Shown: positions 16,569 through 25,276, counted from the first letter of the stretch. The stretch: DNA of 64,000 nucleotides from Micrococcaceae bacterium RIT 802 (GCA_016892645.1 JAFEMX010000002.1:62001-126000), one strand, 5' to 3'. The notes: generated from the letters alone by a model not told the origin. Translations and numbers: made by a program.

Positions 16569-16923
16569 AACCCCTGCAAACACGGTTGCATGGCACCTGC
16601 GGGACCTGATGGCCGCCGCCGGAATGTTCAAGACCACGGACCTGGTCGAGCCGCTCCGGAAAGCAGGAGTTCAACTCTCGCGCGAGCAGGTATTCCGCCT
16701 GGTCACCAAGCCACCAGCCAGGCTCAACATGGAGGTCCTCGCCGCACTCTGCCTGGTCTTGGACTGCACCCCGAACGATCTCATCAAGATCGTCCCGGCC
16801 AACGTTGGATTCCGGAAAACCGGAACAACAGACGCGGCAACCTCTACCGGCTCCTCCCTCGGATCACTCCGACCGGTGCCGGCCCGCATCCACCGGCCCT
16901 CCGACCCCGGACCTGGCAGCTAG
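16555..16923 (+). CDS. XRE/Cro-type helix-turn-helix protein
   Basis: 122 residues; ATG 16555 lies inside the end of the integrase gene. The N-terminal 80 residues form a Cro/C1-type helix-turn-helix (HLRDLMAAAGMFKTTDLVE, SREQVFRLVTKP, MEVLAALCLVLDCTPNDLI), matching the LxxLCxxLxCxPxDLI ending common to small XRE regulators. The C-terminal 40 residues are low complexity (Thr/Ser/Pro). It may regulate the integrase operon or act as a recombination directionality factor. No phage structural genes are near, so a phage repressor is less likely. Confidence 0.85.
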   Translation: MPTPETPANTVAWHLRDLMAAAGMFKTTDLVEPLRKAGVQLSREQVFRLVTKPPARLNMEVLAALCLVLDCTPNDLIKIVPANVGFRKTGTTDAATSTGSSLGSLRPVPARIHRPSDPGPGS

Positions 16924-16932
16924 AGGCCCGTC

Positions 16933-18363
16933 GTGGCCAAGGAACCGCGCCCCTGCCATCTGTGCTCGCGGCAGGTGGTGCATGGCTACGAGCTGCTGGG
17001 CGGGACGATCTGCAATCCGTGCTACTCCAGGCTCCGCAGGAATCCGGGGAGCTGCCCATCCTGCGAAGTAATGAAAGTCCTGGCCTTCTTCGACGACGAC
17101 GGGACCATCGTTTGCGCAGCATGCGCGGGCGTCCCCAGCCGATTCGCCTGCAAGACGTGTGGAAGCGAGGAGCAACTCACAGGATCCCAGTGCGGGACCT
17201 GCCGCCTCCAAGAACGAGCACAGGCAGTCCTGGCCCAAGACGACGGGAAGATCCATCCCGACCTGACAGGACTCTACGACATACTGCTGAGCACGCCGGA
17301 CAAGCGGACCGTCGTGCGATGGATCAAGCACGATCAAGTGCACGGCACCCTGCGTGCCATGGCCACCGGAGGCGCACCCATCAGCCACAGCACTCTGAAC
17401 CAGCTCCCGCCTTCACCGAGGATCCGCTACCTGCGCCGGCTGATGGTCACCGCAGGAACGCTACCCGCCGTCGACGTGCACCTGAACGACCACGAGGTCT
17501 TCGCCAACTGCTTCCTGCAGACCCTCGCTCCAAACCATGCAACGATCCTCCGCCGCTACCACCAGTGGCATGTCCTGCGGATGATGCGTCAAGAGTCCGA
17601 GGCAGCTCCGATATCACCGAACGTGGACTACCGGCGGCGCCGAGAACTCAAGGCCATCGACTACTTCCTCAGCTGGCTCGACGGGCGTGGGACAAGCCTC
17701 GAAAGGATCCACCAGCAGGACCTTGACCGATACCTCGCACAACCCAAGGGCATCGAAATCAGGACTTTCGTTGTCTGGGCCCGCCGGCACCACCTGATGC
17801 CCCAGCTGGAGATCTGGGCGCGGCGAACGGGGCGCGCACAACAAGCCATCAGCGACGAGGCCCGCTGGACGGCCATCAACCGTCTCGTCAACGATGAGTC
17901 CCTTTCGTTGACCGTCCGCCTGGCGGGGCTATTCGTCCTGCTCTACGCCCAGCCCGTCACCACCTGCGTCCGGTTGCTGCATTCCAACGTTGTCTGCACG
18001 CAGACATCGGTGGCAATCCGCTTCGCGTCGACGGCCATAGAAATGCCACGTCCCGTCGCCCAACTGGTCAAGCGATACCTGCAGTCGCCCACACAGCGGG
18101 CCATCTACAGGAGCCCTGAGCACCAGTGGTTCTTCGAAGGCCTGATGGCGGGTACGCACATGAGCGAGGCGAACATGCGCTTGCTGCTTCACAACGCTGG
18201 TCTGGAGCCGCTCCGGGCACGGGGAGCGGCCCTACGCCACCTAACGGTCGCCTTGCCAGCGCGCATCGCGGCCGACGCACTGGGAATATCAACCGGAACA
18301 GCGACCACCTGGGCAAGACTCTCTGGTGGAACCTGGAAGGACTACCCCGGTCTCCGGAGGTGA
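16933..18363 (+). CDS. Zinc-ribbon protein with a degenerate tyrosine-recombinase-like domain
   Basis: 476 residues, GTG start. The first 90 residues hold six CxxC pairs (8/11, 27/30, 41/44, 61/64, 73/76, 87/90), enough for three zinc ribbons. The rest resembles a phage-integrase layout: a core-binding-like region near 175-290 (YFLSWLDGRGTSLERIHQQD) and a C-terminal region that reaches RARGAALRHLTVALPARI and then ISTGTATTWARLSGGTW, where an active enzyme would have HxxR, GH and Tyr. I cannot find a full catalytic set, so it is probably an inactive partner of the integrase, guiding DNA binding. It ends 28 bp before a broken SRAP gene. No named family is recognised. Confidence 0.7.
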   Translation: MAKEPRPCHLCSRQVVHGYELLGGTICNPCYSRLRRNPGSCPSCEVMKVLAFFDDDGTIVCAACAGVPSRFACKTCGSEEQLTGSQCGTCRLQERAQAVLAQDDGKIHPDLTGLYDILLSTPDKRTVVRWIKHDQVHGTLRAMATGGAPISHSTLNQLPPSPRIRYLRRLMVTAGTLPAVDVHLNDHEVFANCFLQTLAPNHATILRRYHQWHVLRMMRQESEAAPISPNVDYRRRRELKAIDYFLSWLDGRGTSLERIHQQDLDRYLAQPKGIEIRTFVVWARRHHLMPQLEIWARRTGRAQQAISDEARWTAINRLVNDESLSLTVRLAGLFVLLYAQPVTTCVRLLHSNVVCTQTSVAIRFASTAIEMPRPVAQLVKRYLQSPTQRAIYRSPEHQWFFEGLMAGTHMSEANMRLLLHNAGLEPLRARGAALRHLTVALPARIAADALGISTGTATTWARLSGGTWKDYPGLRR

Positions 18364-18391
18364 ACTATTCGATTAGGGCAAACTGGAATAC

Positions 18392-19087
18392 ATGACTTCC
18401 ACCAACACCTAGGGCGACCTGGTTGCGGACTTCGGCATCCAGGACGTGATCGGGGACGAGCTGCGCCCGAGCTGGAACGTCGCCCCGACCCAGAAAGTCA
18501 GGATCATCATCGGTCGCGGACCCGAGGGGGCCGCACCTGGTCGGATGTTGGAGACGGCACGATGGGGCCTGGTACCCGTATGGGCCAAGAGCCGTTCCGT
18601 GGGCAGCCGCGCCATCAACGCCAGATCGGAAACCGTTCTCGAGAAGCCCACCTTTCGATCCGCTGCCGTGAAGCGCCGCGGATTAGTAGTGGCCGAAGGG
18701 TATTACGAGTGGCAGAAGGACGGCAGCGAGAAGATCCCGACCTACCTCCACCCCCAAAACGAGGGGATCGTGGCATTCGCCGGCCTCTATGAATTCTGGC
18801 TCGACCCCGAAGTGCCAGACGGAGAGCCGGGGGAGTGGCTGATGACCACCACCATCCTCACGCGGCCGGCGGCCGACGCACTAGGCCATATCCACGACCG
18901 CACACCCGTGATCGTGCCGGCCGGCCTCCAGGACGAATGGCTGGAACCGGAACTGACCGACAAGGGCGAGATCCGCACACTGCTGGACGGCATACTCGAC
19001 CCGGAGTTGGTGCCCCGCGAGGTTGGAAAGGCGGTGGGCAATGTGCGCAACAACGGACCCGAACTCATCGAAGTGAAAAAAATCTAG
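18392..19087 (+). pseudogene. SRAP (YedK/HMCES-type) gene lacking its catalytic N-terminus
   Basis: From GDLVADFG at 18411 onward this is a clear SRAP domain: LRPSWNVAPT, RWGLVPVWAK, INARSETV, GYYEWQK, AGLYEFW, TRPAADALGHIHDRTPVI and a VNxVRNNGPELI-like end. SRAP proteins cross-link to abasic sites in single-stranded DNA through Cys2 of the invariant start MCGRY. Here the ATG at 18392 is followed by five unrelated codons and a TAG at 18410, so Cys2 is gone. A GTG at 18446 could restart translation (213 residues) but without the catalytic Cys. The damage lies immediately after the integrase trio, suggesting an insertion or deletion scar. Confidence 0.85.
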
Positions 19088-19137
19088 AGTGAGTCCACCT
19101 TAGGAAATGGCTGGTCATAACCAGCGATATGCGAGAC

Positions 19138-19512
19138 CTACGAACCCAGGCTTTTTTCCGCCTTACGTCGGGCAATTTCTTCTTTGCGGCGTTTCGCCTT
19201 AGCTTCTCTCTCAAGTATGTTTTCTAGCTGATCCTCTGTTACGAGGCGCCAGGCTTGGACGCCCCTTTCCCATTGGATTCTCGGGTATTTAATCTTACGG
19301 AACTCCTTGAGGATGGCAGTGTTGATGGCCCAATTCCCGTTTGCATTCTTGTACGACCACTCTGTGCCGTAAGTGTTCCTGATATAGACCGCAGCTTGAG
19401 CTTGAGGAAAGCTATGGGGCGCCACCTGCTCAATTTTGTTGAGCAACCACGTTGCGATCTCCGTTGCTGTAGTGGATGCCACTTCTGGTTTTCCGTCATC
19501 TTCAATCGTCAT
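19138..19512 (-). CDS. Hypothetical protein, DUF6953-like
   Basis: 124 residues. The core (about 18-95) has ATEIATWLLNKIEQ, then QAAVYIRNTYGTEWSY, then NGNWAINTAILKEFRKI, a compact alpha/beta pattern that I associate with the DUF6953 family, with moderate certainty. The C-terminal 35 residues are highly charged (ERRKEE, RRKAEKS) and probably helical. No function is known. Codon use is noticeably more AT-rich than the flanking core genes, in line with the rest of the 19-24 kb block. It stands alone, converging on the SRAP remnant. Confidence 0.6.
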   Translation of the reverse strand: MTIEDDGKPEVASTTATEIATWLLNKIEQVAPHSFPQAQAAVYIRNTYGTEWSYKNANGNWAINTAILKEFRKIKYPRIQWERGVQAWRLVTEDQLENILEREAKAKRRKEEIARRKAEKSLGS

Positions 19513-19648
19513 AAGTGCGACTCTAATTTGGAAGCTCGGGACGGAATCTCAGGAGCATCCCACGTGGCCGCCTGGGCACTATGTTCCAGTCGTGATTAAT
19601 CGTCCGGCCAGCTCGTTATGAAGCTATAATTGCATTGCCAAGTGTCGG

Positions 19649-20410
19649 CTATTTATTGGCCTTTGGACACGCATCGTATGTTGGTCCCTGCGCCATCCGA
19701 ACCCCCATAGAAGCCACCGTTTCCGCTGGTCCATTGCCGCAAAACTTGCGGTCACTTATATCGGCAGCATCAGTTCGAACGACTTGCCGTGAAGGCATGT
19801 CTAGGTATATAATTTCGCTCCCCGTTTCACGAATTATGAACACGGCATGTTGTGATCCCTGCATTGTCACCGACTCCATAGGAATCCAACCAGCGCTGGT
19901 GAACAGCGATGTTGAAGCGAGCGCCATGATGACTGGCTGGGCCTTCTCGAAGCGGAAGCGCATCCAAGAGAAATTTCGTCTCCACTTCTTCTTTACACTT
20001 TGCAGATATAACAGATGCAGTACTGCAAAACCGAAGCATATGCTCAGCGTCAATAGCGACGAGAAAACGAGCGCGATCCCCGTCACTGCGTACATAAGCG
20101 TGTAGACGACGATTCCCTCAATGTCCCCGGAATAGTACTTATGAGCCAGGCGCATGGCATACAGGGCGAGGGGAAGGATGACCGTTGGAGCGACACTTAG
20201 GAGCATCGCTCCTAGGGCGGGAAGGAACTCGATGTTGAGGGCCAGCGCCAGAGCTGTAGTCATGTTGCCCTCCGCAAACATGAGTACTTTGATTCCATAG
20301 AAGACAGCGCCGACTCCGACGAGGGATACTGGCAGGCGCAGGTAAGCATGTTTTCCGGGCACGGTACCCATTCTGCCGAAATTCCGGAGTTGGACAGCTT
20401 TGACTCGCAC
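19649..20410 (-). CDS. Unnamed membrane protein A of a divergent paralogous pair
   Basis: 253 residues from GTG 20410; ATG 20371 is an alternative. Four or five membrane helices fill about 25-135 and one more hydrophobic segment lies near 160-175. After it comes WIPMESV, a short beta-like extracytoplasmic or cytosolic tail, and DAADISDRKFC. The same layout and the motifs WIPME and D-I-x-DR-x-x-C recur in the divergently transcribed gene at 20518, so the two are probably distant paralogues. No known family recognised. GC content is low for this genome. The two genes are separated by about 107 bp, so they may share a control region. Confidence 0.6.
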   Translation of the reverse strand: MRVKAVQLRNFGRMGTVPGKHAYLRLPVSLVGVGAVFYGIKVLMFAEGNMTTALALALNIEFLPALGAMLLSVAPTVILPLALYAMRLAHKYYSGDIEGIVVYTLMYAVTGIALVFSSLLTLSICFGFAVLHLLYLQSVKKKWRRNFSWMRFRFEKAQPVIMALASTSLFTSAGWIPMESVTMQGSQHAVFIIRETGSEIIYLDMPSRQVVRTDAADISDRKFCGNGPAETVASMGVRMAQGPTYDACPKANK

Positions 20411-20517
20411 TAGGCCTACAGCTGCCTGCAGCTTTTCGGGGCCATTTTAGGGATGATCTGAAGCATTTCATCGGGCACCATTACTCCACCTTGGAAAGCT
20501 CTGGAATCATCTACCGC

Positions 20518-21264
20518 ATGAACGAAAGATCATTCCGCGAGCGAGTATTAATTGAAAACCTGCCATTTGCCGCGTCCGCTCTATTAGTCCTTGTGGCTGC
20601 ATTCAAGGTCTTTGCTTTTAGCGGATTTGAATTGCCGGTCGCTTTCGCGGTTCTGTCCGTCGTCGACTACCCAACGGTGCTCCTGGCGTCGCTCGTTTCT
20701 TTTCTCGTAGTCGCGGCTCCGTTGATCATCTTGGTAGAGGGTCCTTGGCAGTGGCTTACGGCAGGAAATCGGCGGGGGGCGACTGTCGGTCAGGTGTGGC
20801 GAAGTAGCCTGTTAGTTGCCCCTGCCGTCATCCTCATCGGCTTTACGATCAACACTGTGATGCTGGCTGCCTACTTGTTGGGGTCCGGGATTTTGATAGC
20901 CACACGAATCTATTCTCAAAGAAAGAAGCGGCAAAGCCCGGAAACCGCCGCCGACCATTTAAGGCCAATTCCATTCTGGCGAAACTGGTTCGTCATCACA
21001 TTTATTTCGGCAACAGTTCTGGTACCGAGTATTTCCAAGCCCTGGCTTCCGATGGAGGTTATTAGCGGGCCAGGGGGACAAAAAATAACCCAAGGCTACG
21101 TGGTTGGCGAGCAGGCGGAACGGCTCTTGGTGCGTACGGACGACTTAAGAATTCAATGGATTGCCGTAGCCGACATCGATGACCGCACCATTTGCTACCC
21201 AGAAAAGTCGTGGACGACGAAGCAACTTGTGGAATATCTTCGATCGCCAGAGCCGAAATGCTGA
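20518..21264 (+). CDS. Unnamed membrane protein B of a divergent paralogous pair
   Basis: 248 residues from ATG 20518 (an in-frame TTG at 20491 is less likely). Hydrophobic segments at about 10-35, 45-70, 95-130 and 160-175; a cytosolic basic loop (RIYSQRKKRQ) separates the fourth and fifth. The last helix is followed by WLPMEVI and a soluble tail containing VADIDDRTIC and a Cys at the very end. These match WIPMESV and AADISDRKFC of the divergent gene at 19649. The tail of about 70 residues looks like a small beta domain. Function unknown; same low-GC block as its partner. Confidence 0.6.
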   Translation: MNERSFRERVLIENLPFAASALLVLVAAFKVFAFSGFELPVAFAVLSVVDYPTVLLASLVSFLVVAAPLIILVEGPWQWLTAGNRRGATVGQVWRSSLLVAPAVILIGFTINTVMLAAYLLGSGILIATRIYSQRKKRQSPETAADHLRPIPFWRNWFVITFISATVLVPSISKPWLPMEVISGPGGQKITQGYVVGEQAERLLVRTDDLRIQWIAVADIDDRTICYPEKSWTTKQLVEYLRSPEPKC

Positions 21265-21409
21265 CTCATTGTCTTTAGACGATCGTTTGCTGCGGCTCTA
21301 GTCGCATTCTCAATGGGAATGCCATATGCGCTGTCATTGGCGCTTGCCCGTCGGGAGGCGCATCAGGTGCGGCCACTCCGCGGAGACACCACATACTGTT
21401 TGTAGAGAG

Positions 21410-22183
21410 TTAGGGCTCTAACCTTAAGTCATTTCCCTTGGCATAGTTGAGGAGCGACAGCTTATCAAGGGCTTGCTGAGGGTCACTCAAGATGGCTGGA
21501 TTTTCCTCGAGTAGCTGCATTGCTTTTATGGTTAGTTTCTGGACGACGGCAGAGGCTCCGCCGTTTGAGGCTGTCGTTTTTATAATCAGGAAGTCATCAA
21601 CTTGCATGGCGATATTGTCGTAAGGTTCGCAGGCAGCCAACAGCTTGGCAGATGTTGAGGCGTTCATGGCTGAGACTTCAGCACGTGCTTTATTGGCGGT
21701 TACGTCCCTAGCCCACTGTTCGCCCGTTTCAGCTAAATCGTAAAACTTCTTTTTAGCTTGAGCGCTGTCGTCGCCATTTAGCCAAGCCTCCAACTTTGCA
21801 AAAACGGAACCGCGCCGCACGGACTCGATGAAGACCCGCTCGGCACCAGCCGCGTAAAAAAAGTTCTGTAGTGCCTGGACCAAGGTAAGTGCGTCCACCG
21901 CGTCGTTACCATCCACGTGAAAATGGGCGCTCAGGGGTCCGGTCATTCGCGAAGGGGGATACGGCGATGGGCCGGCGTATCTTGACTGATCAGGTATTGA
22001 GCCCTTCTTGCCTTCCGTGGTTCCATAGTCATCGTGCTCAATAAGGTCTGCGCGAGCTGCAGTCTTCGCATCCCGCAGGCCTTTCAATCCCAACTGTTCA
22101 CTATCAGCCTTTATGGCAGCAGCTTTGTCTACGTAGCTCTTCGCCCTTTTCCCGCCCTTACCTGATCTTCGAGCCTTAGTCAT
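21410..22183 (-). CDS. Hypothetical soluble protein
   Basis: 257 residues with no signal peptide or membrane helix. The N-terminus is strongly basic (MTKARRSGKGGKRAKSYVDK) and the first 85 residues look disordered. A folded part follows from about 85 with HFHVDGNDAVDALTLVQAL, FFYAAGAERVFIES and RRGSVFAKLEAW, then a helical region rich in Ala and Lys. The phrase I-x-S-V-R-R-G-S-V resembles a motif seen in several uncharacterised bacterial alpha/beta domains associated with larger conflict or signalling proteins, but I cannot assign a family. Low-GC composition. It precedes the IS110 relic on the opposite strand, about 295 bp away. Confidence 0.6.
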   Translation of the reverse strand: MTKARRSGKGGKRAKSYVDKAAAIKADSEQLGLKGLRDAKTAARADLIEHDDYGTTEGKKGSIPDQSRYAGPSPYPPSRMTGPLSAHFHVDGNDAVDALTLVQALQNFFYAAGAERVFIESVRRGSVFAKLEAWLNGDDSAQAKKKFYDLAETGEQWARDVTANKARAEVSAMNASTSAKLLAACEPYDNIAMQVDDFLIIKTTASNGGASAVVQKLTIKAMQLLEENPAILSDPQQALDKLSLLNYAKGNDLRLEP

Positions 22184-22287
22184 GCGCCCATCCTAGCGAT
22201 CCAGCGCGCTGCGAGCTGTGGGGTTCGAAGCCGCGGTCCGGTCACCTCGGGCACTGGTAACGGGTGTGGTCGGGGAGCATTATTGGA

Positions 22288-22439
22288 GTGCCTGCCGCGT
22301 CCAACGCCGATTTCTCCTTGGTGCGTTTTCCAACCCGAATCCTAGCGTGGCGTGGAGGGTTCCACGGGAACCGTGGATTGTTGCCCAGAGCACGAGTACT
22401 AGAGTCCTGATTTGATTCCACCCTCTACGCGGCAGGCAC
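22288..22439. repeat. 13-bp inverted repeat upstream of the IS110-type relic
   Basis: GTGCCTGCCGCGT (22288-22300) is repeated exactly in inverse orientation at 22427-22439, 126 bp apart. Between them is a smaller hairpin (GGTTCC ACG GGAACC). The 22184-22478 stretch has no gene. IS110 elements normally lack terminal inverted repeats, so this may be the remnant of a different element or a structured end that carried the element's bridge RNA. Confidence 0.5.
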
Positions 22440-22478
22440 CACAACCACATAACGACAACCCATCACGGGAGGCACATC

Positions 22479-23740
22479 ATGGATCTCGTTCATGAACGAG
22501 CGGCGGGAATCGACATTTCCAAACGCGATGCCAAGGTCGCGATCCGTGCCCCGGGCTAACGGGCCGGGACCTTCACCACCAAGGTCGCCACGTGGGGCGC
22601 GACCACCAACCAGATCCTCGCCCTGCGCGAGATGCTGCTTGCGGAGAAGGTCACCACCGTGGTGATGGAGGCGACCAGCGACTATTGGAAACCGTTCTAC
22701 TATCTCTTCGAGGACTCCTTGCCGGTCATGCTGGTCAATGCCAACGCAGCGCGCAACATCCCGGGCCGCAAGACCGACGTGTCCGACTCCGCGTGGCTGG
22801 CGCAACTTGGTGCCCACGGGCTCCTGCGGTCCTGTTTCGTCCCGCCCGAACCAATCCGCGAGCTGCGCGACCTACCCGGGCACGCACGATCGCCACGCAG
22901 GACCGCACCCGCGAATGCCACCGCCTCGAAAAGTTTCTTGAGTCCACCGGCATCAAACTTTCCTCTACGGTTTCGGAACTGTTGGGGGCCTCCTCGCGGG
23001 TAATGCTGAACGCCCTCGTCAACGGCGAACGCGATGTCAACGCCAACCGGCCAAGCTCGCCGAGATGGCCCGGGGCACCATGCGCCGGCGCATCCCCGAA
23101 CACCACGCCTTCATCTGCCGGATGCACCTGGAGCGGATCGATTCAATCAGCGGTTGGGTTGAGCAGCTCACCGCGCGCATTGAGGAGGCGATGGCTCCCT
23201 TTCAGGCCGCCCGGGACTTTCTGACTACGATCCCGGGCGTGAACACCATCGTCGCCGACGTCCTGGTCGCCGAAACCGGTGCGGACATGAGCCGATTTTA
23301 AACCCCTGGCAGGCTCTGTTCCTGGGCCGGCGTCACCCCGGGATCCAATGAATCGGCAGGGCGGGTCAAGTCCAGCAAGACCAGACCGGGAAACCGCTAC
23401 CTCAGAGGCCGCCCTCACCATCGCCCGCCACCCAAACAACACCTACCTCGGCGCCCGGTACAAGCGGATCATCGTCCGCCGCGGCAAGATGAAAGCCCTC
23501 GTCGCCACCGAGCACTCCATTCTCACCGCCACCTGGCACCTGCTCGCCGAAGGCGAGTGCTTCCAGGACCCGGGCTCCGACTTCTTCACCAACAAGGACC
23601 CAGACAAGACCAAGAACAACGCCATCCGTCGCCTCCAAGCCCTCAGGTACGAGGCCACCATAGACCCACGGCAGGCAGCCCGACTCACCTTACAAGCGGT
23701 CGTCACCCATCACAAAGGGCCGGATGGCCCTATTGATTAG
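22479..23740 (+). mobile_element. IS110-family transposase relic (multiple disruptions)
   Basis: The N-terminal RuvC-like DEDD domain starts at ATG 22479 (GIDISKRDAKVAIR), meets a TAA at codon 27 (22557), continues in frame through VVMEATSDYW and KTDVSDSAWLAQLGAHGLL, and then shifts frame near 22880. The middle (RLEKFLESTGIKLSSTVSEL) and then IPGVNTIVADVLVAE (in a third frame to 23301) are followed by a further broken piece with KTRPGNRYLRG and YLGARYKRIIVRRGKMKA, which is the Transposase_20 part. At least one stop and several frameshifts make it inactive. IS110 transposases are guided by an RNA from the element's non-coding end; the flanking sequence may still hold it. Confidence 0.88.
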
Positions 23741-24228
23741 AACCCAGACCTTACGTCTCTCTCCTGGGGTGAACTCGTGTTGCTGATTGAACATGTCAAG
23801 CAGGAACTTGTAATCGTTGTCGCCGTTGCCGCGATTGTATTGGTTGGGGGGAACGCGTCGTTTTGCCACAGGTCGGCAAGCACCGCTCGTGAGAAGAACT
23901 CGCTGGTGAGTTCCACGTCCTGATGGGAGGCGAATGCAGACCGTAGCTTCAATAGCTTATGAAGCACGGTGACGCTGAGGTCAAGCTCCTCGACCTCAAA
24001 CAAGTTGACGCACTTGCTTCCAATGAGAAACAGATCCTGTTGGGTTACCTGATTGTGAATTTTGTAGAGATAGAAGAGCTCGGTCTTGCCGCACACGCAG
24101 ATCCCGTTGTGAAGGGGTTCTTCCTCAACGCTTATAATCTGCCACTCCTGGACAGCTTGCGCCCAGGTTCCAGCGCGCGATGCGGCGAGGACAGCGCCGC
24201 GCAGCGTTTCGAAGTGATGTGTAGTCAT
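23737..24228 (-). pseudogene. Zinc-motif hypothetical gene with a probable C-terminal frameshift
   Basis: The readable frame from ATG 24228 gives MTTHHFETLRGAV, then CVCGKTELFYLYKI, QVTQQDLFLIGSKCVNLFE. The C-x-C-G ... IGSxC spacing is a small zinc-binding motif seen in various hypothetical and phage-associated proteins. At a run of six C residues (minus strand; 23851-23846) the frame passes into a Thr/Ser-rich tail. Adding one C restores a natural-looking tail (PNQYNRGNGDNDYKFLLDMF and on) that stops at 23690, inside the IS110 relic. Either the gene is frameshifted or the run is misread. Low GC; function unknown. Confidence 0.55.
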
Positions 24229-24472
24229 CCGCTCCTCCTGGGAGGACCGTAGTATACGGAGGACTCCCAAAACGACCGATTACGCCCCGCAGGGTATTGG
24301 CTCTCACAACACCTGAATCGCACGTGTCACAACCCAAGTACGCAGCGCGAGTGCCCACAAGCAGGTCACGACCGAGTTGTGGGCCGCGGTCAGGGCAGGC
24401 ACTGTCGACGGCTGCGCCCCTCCGATGAGTGACGCTGTCGTGCCCTGAACGAACGCGACGGCGGACGACAGG

Positions 24473-25276
24473 TCAGGCGGGGGCGCCCGGCTCGCCGGGG
24501 AAGCGGCCGCCGACCATCCGGGTCATCCGCTCGGCGGCCTGCAGCAGGGGTTCGACCCATCCCCGGCAGACCTCCTCCGGCATCCGGAACGTCGGGCCGC
24601 TGATCGTCACCGCGCCCAGCACGGCTGCGGAGGCGTCGAAGACGGGGGCCGAGAGTCCCGAGGCCCCGGACTCGCGCTCGCCGGTGGTGATCGCGAACCC
24701 GTCGGTGCGGGTCTGGCGGACCGCCGCCTGCAGCGCCTTGGACTCGGTGATGGTGAAGTCGGTGATCGATTCCAGCGGGTTGCGCAGCAGCGACGCCAGC
24801 AGGTCCGGGTCCCAGGCCAGCAGCACACGACTGGCGGAACCGGCGTGCAGGGGCAGGATCTTGCCGACGTGCATTTCGCGGCGCAGCGCGTGGCGGGTCT
24901 CGGCCATCGCCACGCAGACGCGGTGGTTCTGCTCGGCGGTGAAGAAGCAGGCGGTCTCGCCGACGGTGTCGCGCAGGTCGGCCAGCAGGGGGGAGATCAC
25001 GTCGAGCATGGCCTTGCCGCGGGTCGCCGGCGCGGCCCAGTAGGCCATCTTCAAACCGATCCGGTAGGCGTCCCCTTCGCGGTCCAGGAAGCCCTGCCCG
25101 GCCAGGTTGGCCACGAGGCGCTGGACGGTCGACATCGGCAGGTCGGTGGCCTCCCGGATGTCCCCCAGGGTGAGCACCGGACGGGTGAGGGAGAACGCAT
25201 CGAGGATGGCGGTGATCTTTCCGAGCACCAGCAGGGTGTTGCCGGTGGTCTTCGGGACGGTGGGCGCGGCTGACAT
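24473..25276 (-). CDS. IclR-family transcriptional regulator
   Basis: 267 residues from ATG 25276. N-terminal winged helix (LVLGKITAILDAFSLTRPVLTLGDIREATDLPMSTVQRLVANL) and a C-terminal effector domain of about 170 residues with the usual GSASRVLLAWDP and LSAPVFDASAAVLGAVTISGP segments. The RAAPATRGK stretch and the Cys in ETACFFTAEQ are within the ligand-binding face. Divergent to a small membrane protein gene 83 bp away; that gene or a distant catabolic operon may be the target. The ligand cannot be predicted. This marks the return to high-GC core sequence after the foreign block. Confidence 0.9.
   Translation of the reverse strand: MSAAPTVPKTTGNTLLVLGKITAILDAFSLTRPVLTLGDIREATDLPMSTVQRLVANLAGQGFLDREGDAYRIGLKMAYWAAPATRGKAMLDVISPLLADLRDTVGETACFFTAEQNHRVCVAMAETRHALRREMHVGKILPLHAGSASRVLLAWDPDLLASLLRNPLESITDFTITESKALQAAVRQTRTDGFAITTGERESGASGLSAPVFDASAAVLGAVTISGPTFRMPEEVCRGWVEPLLQAAERMTRMVGGRFPGEPGAPA

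Noticed and set aside
22215-22245. GGTTCGAAGCC resembling a tRNA T-loop
   Set aside because: No acceptor, D or anticodon stem can be drawn around it, so it is not a tRNA.
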